46,191 nucleotides of DNA from an uncultured Candidatus Saccharibacteria bacterium (GCA_947087275.1 CAMUBZ010000007.1:1-46191); one strand, 5' to 3'; positions 1-9,548 are shown, counted from the first letter of the stretch. Notes: generated by a model from the sequence alone, not told the origin. Made by a program: numbers and translations.

Positions 1-542
1 TGGGCGGCGGCAACGCCGCCGCCCAAGAGGCGCTCTATCTCGCGCCCCTCGTGCACGACCTCGACCTCATTACTCATTCCGCGCTCAAGGCTGATGCAGT
101 GCTTCAGCGCGAGATAGAGCGCCAGGCGCACATTACTGTGCGCGAGCACCTCGAGCCCGTGCCAGAATTGCTCAACACGTATGATTACGTTTTCGTCTTT
201 ATTGGCAAACGGCCATCCACAGAGTGCCTGCACGGGCTCGAGGTGCAGACCTTGGCAAGCAAAAAGACTAAATTGTTACAGTTCGAAGTTACCAAAGAAC
301 TCGAATTGCTTGATGATGACGGCTTCATTATGACAGGAGCAGCCAAACGTGTCGTAGCGCTTGGTCGCACTACTTCGCAACTTTTGCGTCGCGCGGCCAC
401 TCCCCACGAGACTGTCATTGCGGGTCTGTTTGCGGCCGGCGATGTGCGCTCGGGCATGCTCCGCCAAGTCGTGGCTGCCACTGGTGATGGCGCCACTGCG
501 GCCACCGAAATCAACGAATTCTTGCGTCAACAATCTGCATAA
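1..542 (+). CDS. thioredoxin reductase-like flavoprotein, C-terminal part (5' truncated by window)
   Basis: The reading frame is open from base 3, so the gene begins upstream of the window. The first codons read GGGNAAAQEALYLA, the NADPH-binding glycine motif of the thioredoxin reductase/alkyl hydroperoxide reductase F family, and the end carries the FAD-binding block GLFAAGDVRSG. These enzymes pass electrons from NADPH through FAD to a redox disulfide. The CxxC would lie just before the window, so thioredoxin reductase and ferredoxin/thioredoxin reductase-like members cannot be told apart. The GTG at 51 is internal and not the true start. No terminator is evident before the cassette promoter at 624. 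Confidence 0.85.
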   Translation, partial: GGGNAAAQEALYLAPLVHDLDLITHSALKADAVLQREIERQAHITVREHLEPVPELLNTYDYVFVFIGKRPSTECLHGLEVQTLASKKTKLLQFEVTKELELLDDDGFIMTGAAKRVVALGRTTSQLLRRAATPHETVIAGLFAAGDVRSGMLRQVVAATGDGATAATEINEFLRQQSA

Positions 543-623
543 TAGGCTAAATCAACTTTACCATTCACCTCTGTATTTCTCCCAAGAACATCAATCAAAC
601 TAACTGCTATAAGCATAAAGGTA

Positions 624-676
624 TTGACATTTTTAAGATTCTGTGCTACAATGAAAGCATAAGGTAATAATATTTG
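624..676 (+). promoter_or_regulatory. cassette promoter A with 5' hairpin
   Basis: TTGACA at 624-629, 17-nt spacer, TACAAT at 647-652 inside an extended -10 (TGC before TACAAT). A hairpin (AAGG with CCTT) starts within a few nt of the expected transcript start, and a second one (TGCAA-ACCA with TGGT-TTGCA, about 689-717) lies further down the leader. Confidence 0.85.
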
Positions 677-768
677 CCTTATAGTAACTGCAAGACCATA
701 ACTATGGTGGTTTTGCATCATTAAGAAATTACTACCAAAAAATATAATAAAAAGGGGGTTATTTTATT

Positions 769-1536
769 ATGTACGTATGGTTTTTGATTTTTTGTGCTCT
801 GTTCGGAGCACTGGTAGCCACCTTCGTTGGCTACCGCTTCTGCTGTACAGGAAATGACTTAGGCATTGAATACGAGATGTGTTCGCTAACGGTCACTGTT
901 ATCCTTATGTTGCTTGTCTTCATTGGCCCTATCGATTGGTCACTGATTGACTTCAACAAACCATGGGTCGGCCTTGTTGCCATTGCTGTGAGTATTGCGG
1001 CGATGATGATGTATTATCATGTGCTGATGCTCTGCGCCGCTTGGGGAGAAGAATTAAACTATCCCGCCGACGTGCGTAAAGCCAGACGTAGAAGCCGCCG
1101 TCAGGATGTCAAAACGGTGATTACGCCAGAAGACATCAGGCGGGCATTGCGTCGGGAGGAACAACAAGAATACGATCAACAGCTGGAGCGTATGCTGGAC
1201 TGGGTTGACGGCATAGAATGGGTTGATTTGGATACAGATCCTGAACTTAACTTGATGGCAGAGCCGAAACAGGATATGTCATCACAGCCCACGGCCACCA
1301 CTCAGGCGCCGCGCAACATTACACGTCCGAACGCAGTGAGCACGGTCAAGGCTTTGGTACGCCACTTAGGTCTCAGTGATTTACGTTTGGTAATTACAGC
1401 TTTTCGGCGTGAGCCGGCACTATTATATATGCTGCGTAGCAATGAACTTTTTGCCAAATTGGAAATCGTTGGAGAAGGTGACCAAAGACGTGTCCGGATT
1501 AAAGGAGCAGTCTATCCGCGCCGAGCGCATAGGTAG
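769..1536 (+). CDS. orphan membrane protein, cassette A
   Basis: I do not recognise this 255-residue protein. The first 90 residues contain about three hydrophobic membrane segments (about 2-22, 37-55 and 66-90), with cysteines in the first loop (FCCTG). A strongly basic stretch (KARRRSRR) and a charged, probably cytoplasmic, helical region follow, then a Pro/Thr linker near 175 and a compact C-terminal domain (about 190-255). It has its own promoter (624-652), a leader of about 110 nt, a GGGGG-type ribosome site and a terminator at 1555-1582. It sits between two core genes as a self-contained unit. Function unknown. Confidence 0.75.
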   Translation: MYVWFLIFCALFGALVATFVGYRFCCTGNDLGIEYEMCSLTVTVILMLLVFIGPIDWSLIDFNKPWVGLVAIAVSIAAMMMYYHVLMLCAAWGEELNYPADVRKARRRSRRQDVKTVITPEDIRRALRREEQQEYDQQLERMLDWVDGIEWVDLDTDPELNLMAEPKQDMSSQPTATTQAPRNITRPNAVSTVKALVRHLGLSDLRLVITAFRREPALLYMLRSNELFAKLEIVGEGDQRRVRIKGAVYPRRAHR

Positions 1537-1554
1537 TAAAAGTAACAACAGGAC

Positions 1555-1582
1555 GCTCGCCGAGCAATATGGCGGGCTTTTC
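1555..1582 (+). terminator. intrinsic terminator of cassette A
   Basis: GCTCGCC (1555-1561) pairs with GGCGGGC (1571-1577), followed by TTTTCT. Confidence 0.7.
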
Positions 1583-1591
1583 TGTGCGTGT

Positions 1592-1597
1592 TATAAT
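1592..1597 (+). promoter_or_regulatory. -10 box for leaderless sbcB
   Basis: TATAAT ends 6 nt before the ATG at 1604; no Shine-Dalgarno fits between. It sets the start of the downstream gene. Confidence 0.75.
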
Positions 1598-1603
1598 AGT
1601 GGC

Positions 1604-3061
1604 ATGCGGGAGAGTTTTTATTTTTACGACTTGGAGACTTCGGGGCTGAACCCTCGGACTGACCGAATCATGCAGTTTGCTGGACAACGCACCGATACAG
1701 ATTTTAATCCAATCGGCGAGCCAGCTAACATTTTGGTAGAACTTCCTGATGACACTTTGCCGAGTCCTGGCGCTATTATGGTGACCGGTATCACACCGCA
1801 GTCCACCAAACAGGACGGTACCACCGAACGGGAATTTTGCGATTTCTTTATTAACGAGGTGGCTACACCAGGCACCACAATTTTGGGTTATAATTCGGTA
1901 CGGTTTGACGATGAGTTTATTCGCGCTACTTTGTGGCGCAATTTTTATGACGCTTATGAATGGCAATGGAAAGATGGGCGCAGTCGCTGGGATATGCTAG
2001 ATGTGGTGCGGTTAACGCGTGCCTTGCGTCCAGAAGGCATCGAGTGGCCGGTGACACCCGACGGCAAGGCCACCAACCGCCTGGAACTTCTGACTAAACT
2101 CAACGGTATTTCGCATGAGCACGCGCATGATGCTCTGGCAGATGTGGTGGCGCTGATTGAGGTGACGAAATTAGTCAAACAAAAACAGCCGCAAATTTTT
2201 GATTTTCTCTATAATTTACGCAACAAGCGTGCCGTGCAGCGCCTGGTGAATTTGCAAAATCCGCAGCCTTTTGTCTATGCCTGTGGACGCTATCCCTCGG
2301 AATTTGATAAGACCACCGTAGCCTATCCATTTGCCGTTGCTAAAAACGATAATATTTTGGTTTTTGACTTGCGTTATAATCTAGATGAATTGTTACAAGC
2401 TGAGCAAGATGGCACTTATATTGAAAAATATGGCAATCACTGGCAAAAAGCTAATCCCAAGAAGGCGAAGATTGATTTTTCTCCGATTGTCAAAGTTTTG
2501 CAGTATAACCATTGCCCGGCCGTAGCGCCACTGGGAGTATTAGAAAAAGGTGACGGCTGGGATAAGATCAAACTTACTAAGGCGCAAATCGAGGCTAATC
2601 TCAAATCTTTGCAGGCGCACCCGGAATTTGCTGAGCGCGTGCAAAAAATTATCGGCGATCGCCCAGAATTCCCACCGGCGGTAGATCCAGAGTCGGCCCT
2701 ATATGACGGCTTTATGGATGACCGCGACCGCAAACTTTGTGAAGTTGTGCGTAACAATGGGGCTGATGATCTGGCGGATTTTCACCCACCCTTTGCTGAT
2801 GAGCGCTTGCCGGAACTGCTATTGCACTACAAGGCCAAGAATTATCCCGAGAGTTTGGCTACGGATGAAGTGGAAAAATGGGAGCAGTATCGTATCGCGC
2901 GCCTCGGCCGACAGGCGCCCAAATTTATGGCTGAACTTACCAATATCCAAAAGGACCTGGCCACAGATAAACCTTGGGGCGGCAAATCGGTGGAGGAATG
3001 TGCTTATTTGGTTGAGGAACTGATGCTCTGGTACGAAAGTTTGCAACCAGGGGATTATTAA
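1604..3061 (+). CDS. sbcB: exodeoxyribonuclease I
   Basis: A 485-residue 3'-5' single-strand DNA exonuclease of the ExoI family (E. coli 475), acting in mismatch repair and recombination. The DEDD-type exonuclease core is visible: FYDLETSGL near residue 9 (first acidic pair), GYNSVRFDDEF (second motif), SRWDMLDVVR, and HEHAHDALADV (final His and Asp). The following RQPQIFDFL-like stretch and C-terminal SH3-like and helical regions also match the family. I chose ATG 1604 rather than the longer frame because the protein alignment starts here and a TATAAT box ends 6 nt upstream. Next comes a cassette promoter, so the gene is probably monocistronic. Confidence 0.95.
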   Translation: MRESFYFYDLETSGLNPRTDRIMQFAGQRTDTDFNPIGEPANILVELPDDTLPSPGAIMVTGITPQSTKQDGTTEREFCDFFINEVATPGTTILGYNSVRFDDEFIRATLWRNFYDAYEWQWKDGRSRWDMLDVVRLTRALRPEGIEWPVTPDGKATNRLELLTKLNGISHEHAHDALADVVALIEVTKLVKQKQPQIFDFLYNLRNKRAVQRLVNLQNPQPFVYACGRYPSEFDKTTVAYPFAVAKNDNILVFDLRYNLDELLQAEQDGTYIEKYGNHWQKANPKKAKIDFSPIVKVLQYNHCPAVAPLGVLEKGDGWDKIKLTKAQIEANLKSLQAHPEFAERVQKIIGDRPEFPPAVDPESALYDGFMDDRDRKLCEVVRNNGADDLADFHPPFADERLPELLLHYKAKNYPESLATDEVEKWEQYRIARLGRQAPKFMAELTNIQKDLATDKPWGGKSVEECAYLVEELMLWYESLQPGDY

Positions 3062-3096
3062 AATATTGTAAATTTGTAAAATAAACATTAAAAGTA

Positions 3097-3208
3097 TTGA
3101 CAAAATCGGCATCATCTGCTACAATGATAGAAGATGGAGCAGAATTTGGCTCACATCTAGTAACTGTTTTCATTGAAAACAGTAGCAATCACGTTTTTTG
3201 ATTGCTAC
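3097..3208 (+). promoter_or_regulatory. cassette promoter B and structured leader
   Basis: TTGACA 3097-3102, 17 nt, TACAAT 3120-3125. The leader has a 5' hairpin (GATG-AGC with GCT-CATC), then two overlapping hairpins: ACTGTTTTC/GAAAACAGT (3163-3183) and GTAGCAATCA/TGATTGCTAC (3182-3208). The last two share two bases, so they compete at the junction. Confidence 0.85.
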
Positions 3209-3232
3209 TTAGGACATTATAGGAGGGGTAAA

Positions 3233-3637
3233 ATGGATATTTTAACAATTATTGGAAGAAGAAGTAAAAGGGCAAAGTTATTGCAGAAAGCGGGCGTTTC
3301 ACTGGCATTAGCGAATCTGGGAGTCGAAAAGGTTATTGGACAGGATCCTAATACAGTCTATGACCTCGTTATATATCAATCACCGTTCCAAATGCAATTC
3401 CAACCATTGGGGAGTGACTATGTACTGACTGATGGAGAAGCACAATATCGCGTGGTGGGTGGCAGGCTGACTGTTACTATAATCAATGCTCGATGGGTAG
3501 CACGGCCAACCGGTGCCCACGTTGTGCTCTTTACGGAAATGGATAACATGCATGCTGCGACTGCTATCAGGGGTTGGTTTAGGAAAAAAGGCAGAAGTAT
3601 CAAGCGACTTGGTTTTCCGGCATATAACTTACCTTAG
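3233..3637 (+). CDS. orphan small protein, cassette B
   Basis: A 134-residue protein that I do not recognise. ATG 3233 is preceded by AGGAGGGG at optimal distance, which rules out the longer frame from 3173 because that would start inside the leader hairpin. It has no signal peptide or membrane helix. The N-terminus is basic and helical (about 1-35); the middle is rich in beta-type residues, and the C-terminus is very basic (RGWFRKKGRSIKRLG), which would suit nucleic-acid or membrane-surface contact. It is a single-gene unit with its own promoter (3097-3125) and terminator (3677-3708). Confidence 0.7.
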   Translation: MDILTIIGRRSKRAKLLQKAGVSLALANLGVEKVIGQDPNTVYDLVIYQSPFQMQFQPLGSDYVLTDGEAQYRVVGGRLTVTIINARWVARPTGAHVVLFTEMDNMHAATAIRGWFRKKGRSIKRLGFPAYNLP

Positions 3638-3676
3638 GGCGCCCTTGCTACGACTTCTCAAAACTGTATATCTATT

Positions 3677-3708
3677 AATCCTCCAGCCATTGCGGCCGGA
3701 GGATTTTT
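3677..3708 (+). terminator. intrinsic terminator of cassette B
   Basis: AATCCTCC (3677-3684) pairs with GGAGGATT (3698-3705), with inner GCC/GGC, followed by a T run. Confidence 0.85.
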
Positions 3709-3712
3709 ACTG

Positions 3713-3718
3713 TATAAT
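3713..3718 (+). promoter_or_regulatory. -10 box for uvrA
   Basis: TATAAT ends 10 nt before ATG 3729; there is no ribosome site, so the mRNA is probably leaderless or nearly so. Confidence 0.6.
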
Positions 3719-3728
3719 ATATATACTG

Positions 3729-6728
3729 ATGAACGACAACTATATCCAAGTCCGCGGTGCGCGGCAACATAATCTCAAGGACCTCGACGTCGACATTCCA
3801 CGTGATAAGTTGGTGGTAATTACTGGCCTTTCAGGCAGTGGCAAGTCGAGCCTGGCTTTTGATACGATTTATGCCGAAGGCCAGCGCCGCTACGTAGAGA
3901 GTTTGTCGAGCTATGCGCGCATGTTCTTGGGCGTGATGGATAAACCAGATGTGGATAGTATTTCTGGCCTCTCGCCAGCGATTTCGATTGACCAAAAGTC
4001 CACCAGTCGTAACCCGCGCTCGACCGTGGCCACCGTGACCGAAGTATATGATTATCTGCGCCTTTTGTTTGCGCGCGTTGGTGTGCCGCATTGTCCGATT
4101 TGTCACCGCGAAGTTTCACGCCGCAGCGTGGAAGACATTGTGAATGAAGTGATGAAACTGCCGCTCGGTAGTAAATTGATGCTCCTTGCTCCAATCGTGA
4201 GCCAGAAAAAGGGTAGTTTTATGCACGTTTCGGAGCAGTATCAAGCCAAAGGTTTCTCGCGCGTGCGGGTGGATGGCATCGTCTACGCACTAGATGAATT
4301 TCCAGAGCTCAACAAAAACGATCGCCACGATATCGAAATTGTGGTTGATCGGTTTATCCTCTCTCCCGACTTGCTGAGCCGGATCTCTGGCTCGATCGAA
4401 CAGGCCCTCGAACTTGGTCAGGGAATTATCAAGCTGCTCAAGATTAACGACAATTCAACCACGATTGAGACGCGTGGAATTGGGCAACTCGACGCCTCTA
4501 TGCGAGAGGGTGCGGAGGCTACGGCCGAGCATGCAGCGCGCGAAGCCCGTGACGACGGGCCTGAGCGACGCGTCTCTCGCGGAGATGGCATCAAGTTGCC
4601 CAATGGTGATGGGCTTTATACGTTCTCCCAACGTTACGCCTGTGAACTCCACCCTGATGAACTCATCCCAGAACTCGAGCCACGCCTGTTCTCATTTAAC
4701 GCTCCACAAGGTGCCTGCCCCACTTGTACTGGTCTGGGTACACGCATGGAAATCGACCCAACCTTGGTTTTGAATCCTAATTTAACGATTGCGGAAGGTG
4801 GTATCCGCCCATTCAATCGTATCACACAAGAGTCTTGGTGGCTCAAGCGCCTCACGGCTGTGGGCGAAAAGCATGGTTTCTCGGTGCACGTGCCAATTCG
4901 CGATCTTTCTGAAGACGCGATTCAAAAGATTCTTTACGGCACCGGTGACGAAAAATATAAAGTAGACGTGGGTGGCCACGGTAAATGGGGTGACGGTGCT
5001 ACTTACCAGTCTACGTATGAAGGTGTGATCCCTACTCTAGAACGTCGCCACCGTGAATCCGAAAGTGAGTTTATCAAAAAAGACATCGAGCGCTTTATGC
5101 GTGTGCATGAGTGCCAGACTTGCCATGGTGCACGGCTCAAACCGGTAGTACTAGCCGTCACGGTGCATGGCCTGAGCATCGTCGATATGTGCAATCTGGA
5201 TGTCGACGCTACGTTAGAAGTTCTCAATGGCGATTTGGAATTCTCCGAAAGTGAGGCTATGATTGCCGGTCCGATTCTCAAAGAAATTCGTGAGCGTGTG
5301 CAATTCATGCAAGATGTTGGTCTTGGCTATCTTGAGCTTGGTCGTGCCGCCAACACGCTTTCTGGAGGTGAGGCACAACGCATTCGCCTGGCCACGCAAA
5401 TCGGCTCTGGTCTCCAGGGCGTGCTTTATGTGCTAGATGAACCCAGTATTGGTCTACATCAGCGTGATAATGATAAATTAATCTCCACTCTCAAACATCT
5501 ACGCGATCTCAAAAACACCGTGCTGGTAGTGGAGCACGATGAAGACACGATGCGAGAGTCGGATTATATTATTGATATCGGTCCTGGAGCCGGTAAGAAT
5601 GGCGGTCGCTTGATGGCGGCTGGCACACCAGATGAAGTAGCAGCTAACGATGATTCGCTCACGGGCAAATACCTCTCCGGCAAACTTACAATTCCAGTGC
5701 CCAAAAAACGTCGTACGCCCAAGAAAGACCAAGAATTAGTGGTTTATGGTGCACGCGAGAATAACCTCAAAAACATCAACGTGCATTTCCCGCTTGGGGT
5801 GATGACGGTCGTATCTGGCGTTTCTGGATCCGGCAAGTCGACGCTTGTGAATGATATTTTAGCCAACGAACTTCTGGCGCGTTTGCACCGTGCGCAAACC
5901 GTTCCTGGAGCGCACGATAAAATCGATGGAATTAAGTATCTCGACAAGGCTATTGTGATTGACCAATCTCCAATTGGGCGCACCCCACGTTCTAATGCTG
6001 CAACCTATACCGGTGTATTCAACCAAATTCGTGAACTTTTTGCCAAACAACCCGAAGCCGAACTCCGTGGCTATAAGGCTGGGCGGTTTAGTTTTAATGT
6101 CAAAGGCGGACGTTGCGAAACTTGCCAAGGTGATGGCGTCAATAAGATTGAAATGCACTTCTTGCCCGATGTCTATGTCACTTGCCCCACTTGCCATGGC
6201 AAACGCTATAATCGTGAGGCGCTTGAAGTTAAGTATAAGGGTAAGGACATTGCTGAAGTCTTAGACATGACTATCGACGAGGCTGTGGAGTTCTTCGAGA
6301 ATATCCCTGCCATCGCGCCCAAACTCAAGACCATTCAAGAAGTGGGGCTAGGCTATATCAAACTCGGTCAGCCTGCTACTACTTTCTCAGGTGGTGAGGC
6401 ACAGCGTATCAAACTCGCCACTGAGCTCTCGCGCCGTAGTACCGGCAAGACTCTCTATATTCTTGACGAGCCAACTACAGGCTTGCACACTGATGACGTC
6501 AAACGCCTACTCAGTATTCTTGGGAAGTTAGTGGATGGCGGTAACTCCATGATTATTATCGAACATAACTTACACGTGATTAAGTGCGCAGACTGGATTA
6601 TTGACATGGGCCCCGAGGGTGGCTTACATGGTGGCCAAGTAGTAGCCGAGGGTACCCCAGAACAGCTGGCTCAGCGTTCAGATACACCAACAGGGAAGTA
6701 TCTAAAAGAAATTCTCGCGCAGAAATAA
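3729..6728 (+). CDS. uvrA: excinuclease ABC subunit A
   Basis: UvrA, the damage-sensing ATPase of nucleotide excision repair, 999 residues (E. coli 940). Both ABC modules are intact: Walker [11 protein letters not shown] (about 33-42) and [10 protein letters not shown], signatures [14 protein letters not shown] and [13 protein letters not shown], and Walker B segments [10 protein letters not shown] and [10 protein letters not shown]. Zinc cysteines are seen in [25 protein letters not shown] and CPTCHGKR. About 26 residues near 258-284 do not belong to the family: they are encoded by a palindromic repeat (4502-4580) that also occurs at 31028-31117. It falls in a loop before the FSQRYAC zinc region, so the protein may tolerate it. 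ATG 3729 begins the usual [11 protein letters not shown] start. Confidence 0.97.
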   Translation: MNDNYIQVRGARQHNLKDLDVDIPRDKLVVITGLSGSGKSSLAFDTIYAEGQRRYVESLSSYARMFLGVMDKPDVDSISGLSPAISIDQKSTSRNPRSTVATVTEVYDYLRLLFARVGVPHCPICHREVSRRSVEDIVNEVMKLPLGSKLMLLAPIVSQKKGSFMHVSEQYQAKGFSRVRVDGIVYALDEFPELNKNDRHDIEIVVDRFILSPDLLSRISGSIEQALELGQGIIKLLKINDNSTTIETRGIGQLDASMREGAEATAEHAAREARDDGPERRVSRGDGIKLPNGDGLYTFSQRYACELHPDELIPELEPRLFSFNAPQGACPTCTGLGTRMEIDPTLVLNPNLTIAEGGIRPFNRITQESWWLKRLTAVGEKHGFSVHVPIRDLSEDAIQKILYGTGDEKYKVDVGGHGKWGDGATYQSTYEGVIPTLERRHRESESEFIKKDIERFMRVHECQTCHGARLKPVVLAVTVHGLSIVDMCNLDVDATLEVLNGDLEFSESEAMIAGPILKEIRERVQFMQDVGLGYLELGRAANTLSGGEAQRIRLATQIGSGLQGVLYVLDEPSIGLHQRDNDKLISTLKHLRDLKNTVLVVEHDEDTMRESDYIIDIGPGAGKNGGRLMAAGTPDEVAANDDSLTGKYLSGKLTIPVPKKRRTPKKDQELVVYGARENNLKNINVHFPLGVMTVVSGVSGSGKSTLVNDILANELLARLHRAQTVPGAHDKIDGIKYLDKAIVIDQSPIGRTPRSNAATYTGVFNQIRELFAKQPEAELRGYKAGRFSFNVKGGRCETCQGDGVNKIEMHFLPDVYVTCPTCHGKRYNREALEVKYKGKDIAEVLDMTIDEAVEFFENIPAIAPKLKTIQEVGLGYIKLGQPATTFSGGEAQRIKLATELSRRSTGKTLYILDEPTTGLHTDDVKRLLSILGKLVDGGNSMIIIEHNLHVIKCADWIIDMGPEGGLHGGQVVAEGTPEQLAQRSDTPTGKYLKEILAQK
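4502..4580 (+). repeat. palindromic element, copy 1, in frame inside uvrA
   Basis: The ends are inverted repeats GCGAGAG (4502-4508) and CTCTCGC (4574-4580). Inside are hairpins GGC/GCC (about 4517-4526) and GCCCGT-GACG-ACGGGC (4545-4560). The core is about 94% identical (4 differences in about 65 bp) to 31041-31105. It adds a multiple of three and no stop; at least four of the six frames stay open across it. In uvrA it encodes an Ala/Arg/Glu-rich stretch that UvrA homologues lack. Confidence 0.85.
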
Positions 6729-6784
6729 CTTCAACCTTGTGGAAAACTCCCCCAAAATCACCAAAATTCGCCCAAAAAAGTCTA

Positions 6785-6813
6785 TTGACTTAAGCATAAC
6801 CGTCCTATATAAT
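6785..6813 (+). promoter_or_regulatory. promoter of the surface locus
   Basis: TTGACT 6785-6790, 17 nt, TATAAT 6808-6813. A roughly 50-nt A-rich leader leads to AAAGGAG before ATG 6870. Confidence 0.85.
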
Positions 6814-6869
6814 AACAATTACAAAGGTCATAAAACAAATAAATTAAATAAAATACAAAAGGAGAATTT

Positions 6870-7490
6870 ATGTCCAAAATGTCAAAAGCTATCGCTGTGT
6901 TGGGCGTAGTAGCTGGTCTTGGTGTTGCTGCATTGCCACTTAGCTCTTATGCTGCTGATGAACCATACAGCCAGAGCGCTAGCGCGGACGTCCAAGTTGA
7001 GGTTGGTGGCGCCATTTCAATCGAAGTTGATAACGGTGCAACCGAACCAGATGCTGCCAAGAACTTGGTAGATCTCGGTCAAATCAAACTTAACGGTGAC
7101 ATCGTAAGCAAGGGTCTCAAGGTTACTGTCAAGACTAACGCTGGCGTCCAAGACGACGTGGCTTACAGCTTGACGATGACAACTGAAGGCACCAACAACG
7201 CTTTGATCAACGAAAACGGTGTTGAATTGGCTGCTGGTGTGCCAAAACAAGGTGATTCTGCTTGGGGCTATGCTTTAGGCGACGCTATTGATACCGCTAC
7301 TGCTAGCCTGACCGGCTGGGCTGCTGTTCCTGCTAAGGGTGCAACTCCTGCTGAACTCAAGGCTAACGGTAACGTTGCAGCCGCTACTCACAGCGAGGAT
7401 ACTTTTGTACACTTCGGTGCTACTGCTTCCAACAACCAGAAGGAAGGTACTTACACCGGTACGGTTGTCTTCACTGCAACTGTGAAATAA
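6870..7490 (+). CDS. secreted WxL-like surface protein
   Basis: 206 residues with a Sec signal peptide (SKAIAVLGVVAGLGVAALPLSSYAA, cleavage near residue 28). The mature part is acidic, rich in Ala, Thr, Val and Asn, and has no cysteines. It looks all-beta, and its end (FGATASNNQKEGTYTGTVVFTATV) resembles the C-terminal part of Gram-positive WxL domains (FG...GTYTGTVTYT); that comparison is from memory of the family. WxL domains bind the cell wall non-covalently. Next to two DUF916-like proteins, it is the likely cell-surface ligand of this locus. Strong promoter, ribosome site and terminator suggest high expression. Confidence 0.75.
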   Translation: MSKMSKAIAVLGVVAGLGVAALPLSSYAADEPYSQSASADVQVEVGGAISIEVDNGATEPDAAKNLVDLGQIKLNGDIVSKGLKVTVKTNAGVQDDVAYSLTMTTEGTNNALINENGVELAAGVPKQGDSAWGYALGDAIDTATASLTGWAAVPAKGATPAELKANGNVAAATHSEDTFVHFGATASNNQKEGTYTGTVVFTATVK

Positions 7491-7508
7491 TCTAGATTCT
7501 AGATTTCT

Positions 7509-7542
7509 AAATCCCGTCCTCTCGCAGGGGCGGGATTTTTCT
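7509..7542 (+). terminator. intrinsic terminator after the WxL-like gene
   Basis: AATCCCG with CGGGATT, extended by CC/GG, then TTTTTCTT. Confidence 0.9.
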
Positions 7543-7553
7543 TGTGCTTTGCC

Positions 7554-7582
7554 TTGATTTCTGTGTCGGCGTGCTATATAAT
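7554..7582 (+). promoter_or_regulatory. promoter for the DUF916-like pair
   Basis: TTGATT 7554-7559, 17 nt, TATAAT 7577-7582, followed by AAGGAGG before ATG 7603. Confidence 0.8.
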
Positions 7583-7602
7583 AGGAGGAAATAAGGAGGT
7601 TA

Positions 7603-8532
7603 ATGAAAATTTTTCAACAGTTGAAGTATGTTTTGGTGGCCATTTTTGCCTCAGCGACAATGGCGCTAGTTGGTTCATCTGCAGTCAGTGCGGCCGATGT
7701 GCCAGAATATCGTTTACAGGTTTCCCCGGCTAGAGAGGATATCGGTGATTTGAAGCCCGGAGAAAGTTACACCGGTACTTTCAAAGTGCAGAACACTGGG
7801 TCAAAGGCTTTCGATTTCAAAGTCAGTGTCACGCCATATTCTGTTGCTGATCAATATTACTCCACCAACGAAGCGTCTAACCAGTATACCGATATTGTGA
7901 ACTGGGTAAAGTTCTCTCAAGAATCTGGTCATGTCGATCCTAACGGTGAAGTTGAAATTACCTATACAGTTACCGTTCCAGCCGATGTTCCTGCTGGTGG
8001 GCAATACGCTTTGCTGACTGCAGAACTTGTTAACCAGTCTGGCAGCACCGATGGCTCTGGCCTAACCACAATTAATCGTGTTGGCATGATTCTTTACTCT
8101 AACGTTCAAGGTAACACCCGCAAGACTGGTTCCATTATCGAAAACAAAGTCCCTAGTTTTCTCTTTAATCCTCCCGTATCTGCCACTTCTATTGTAGAAA
8201 ACACTGGTAACACTCATACCAATGCTAAGTACGTCTTGCAGGTTTACCCATTGTTCGGTGACGAAGAAGTTTATACCAATGAAGAAAACCCCACTACGCT
8301 CACAATTTTGCCAGAGACTCAACGCTTTAATACTATCACATGGCCAAATGCTCCACATCTTGGCATCTTCCGCGTCAAGCAGACAGTAACCATCTTTGAC
8401 AAGACTTCTGTTACTGAGAAAGTCGTCTTCCTGTGCCCAATTTGGTTCCTCTTCATTGTGCTAGCACTTATCTTCTGTGCTATCTTCTGGATTGTCACTC
8501 GTATTCGTGCTCGTAAACAAGACCGTAGGTAA
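7603..8532 (+). CDS. DUF916/WxLIP-like membrane-anchored surface protein
   Basis: 309 residues: signal peptide (about 1-30), two Ig-like extracellular domains and a C-terminal membrane helix (about 278-300) with a basic tail (RIRARKQDRR). The first domain has the DUF916 pattern of WxL-interacting proteins: VSPAREDIGDLKPGESYTG, QNTGSKAFDFKVSVTPY, then TYTVTVPADVPAGGQYALL. In Firmicutes such proteins bind both peptidoglycan and WxL proteins. It is followed after 26 nt by a paralogue with the same layout, probably in one operon. ATG 7603 is supported by AAGGAGG. Confidence 0.8.
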   Translation: MKIFQQLKYVLVAIFASATMALVGSSAVSAADVPEYRLQVSPAREDIGDLKPGESYTGTFKVQNTGSKAFDFKVSVTPYSVADQYYSTNEASNQYTDIVNWVKFSQESGHVDPNGEVEITYTVTVPADVPAGGQYALLTAELVNQSGSTDGSGLTTINRVGMILYSNVQGNTRKTGSIIENKVPSFLFNPPVSATSIVENTGNTHTNAKYVLQVYPLFGDEEVYTNEENPTTLTILPETQRFNTITWPNAPHLGIFRVKQTVTIFDKTSVTEKVVFLCPIWFLFIVLALIFCAIFWIVTRIRARKQDRR

Positions 8533-8558
8533 TTAATGTTGGAGTTAGGAGGCTTAAA

Positions 8559-9548
8559 ATGAAAAAAATTATTAGCACACTCTTCGCCACCACCCTCATG
8601 GTGGCAGGGGTTTTGGGTGGTTCGCCGGTTGTTTATGCCGAGGAAGAGGCCACTCCAGAAACTTGGCTACAGCTGTCGCCAACTGCTGTCACAGTCACGC
8701 TGATGGGAGGAGACGTTCTAGAAGGAAAGGCAGATAAGTGTCCTAAGGATGTTGATGGTGGCTGTGTCATGGAAGTCAAAAATATTGGCACGAAGGCATT
8801 TCGTTATCGTGTCTATGCATCACCTTATGTAGTTAAGGGTGAGAATTATGATCTAGACTTTTCTGAGTCATCCTCCACGTCATATACGCAGATTTCTCGC
8901 TGGATTACTTTCTTAGCAGAAGATGGTTCTTATGCCAAAGAAGCCGAGTTTGCCATTGAACCCGGCGAGACTCAAACAATTCACTATCGCATTGAGGTGC
9001 CAGAAGACGTACCAGGCGGCGCGCAATATGCTGTGATCTGGGCGCAAACTATTGGCAGTACCACCACTGGTACCGGCGTACAGACAATTTCTCAAGCCGG
9101 CATGGTAGTGTCTGGCCGCACCATCGGCGACACCGAACAAACTTCCGAGATTTATGAATACAGTTTTGATCGCTTCGCTCTCAGTGGCCCACTCACGGCT
9201 AAAGCTACAATCAAGAATACTGGTAACACCGACTTCGATGCTTACTATACTTATTCTGCACACACTTTGTTTGGCAAAGAAATCTATACCGACCAAGGGA
9301 GCATTGCTACCTTTCCTGATACCGAATACCATGTCGATCTTAATTGGGAAAATCCACCACTACTAGGCATCTTTCAAGTTGAATTTCGGGTCACTGGTGC
9401 TGATACTATCAAAACTGAAACCCATATTGTTGTGATTATGCCGATTTTCGTTATAGTTTTGTTAATTTTATTGTTGACAGTTGCAATTGTCTGGATTATA
9501 ATCATAATCAGAAAGCGCAAAGAGCGCAAAGCCCGTACCCTCGTGTAG
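8559..9548 (+). CDS. DUF916/WxLIP-like membrane-anchored surface protein, second copy
   Basis: 329 residues, same plan as its upstream neighbour: signal peptide ending near VVYAEE, N-terminal domain with KNIGTKAFRYRVYASPY, the marker RIEVPEDVPGGAQYAV, a second domain with IKNTGNTDFDAYYTY, and a long Ile/Val/Leu membrane helix (about 290-315) with a basic cytoplasmic tail. It differs by a two-cysteine insert (DKCPKDVDGGCVME, about 60-73) that could form a disulfide. It lies 26 nt after the first copy, with GTTAGGAGG before ATG 8559. The two probably hold the secreted protein at 6870 to the cell surface; that is inference from Firmicute WxL loci. Confidence 0.8.
   Translation: MKKIISTLFATTLMVAGVLGGSPVVYAEEEATPETWLQLSPTAVTVTLMGGDVLEGKADKCPKDVDGGCVMEVKNIGTKAFRYRVYASPYVVKGENYDLDFSESSSTSYTQISRWITFLAEDGSYAKEAEFAIEPGETQTIHYRIEVPEDVPGGAQYAVIWAQTIGSTTTGTGVQTISQAGMVVSGRTIGDTEQTSEIYEYSFDRFALSGPLTAKATIKNTGNTDFDAYYTYSAHTLFGKEIYTDQGSIATFPDTEYHVDLNWENPPLLGIFQVEFRVTGADTIKTETHIVVIMPIFVIVLLILLLTVAIVWIIIIIRKRKERKARTLV

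Noticed and set aside
3513-3728. 72-residue N-terminal extension of UvrA
   Set aside because: It overlaps cassette B and its terminator; a -10 box and the standard UvrA start lie at 3713-3729.
4414-4773. Plus-strand frame with a sequence shared with one at 31030
   Set aside because: The sharing comes from the palindromic element; both are alternative frames of real genes.
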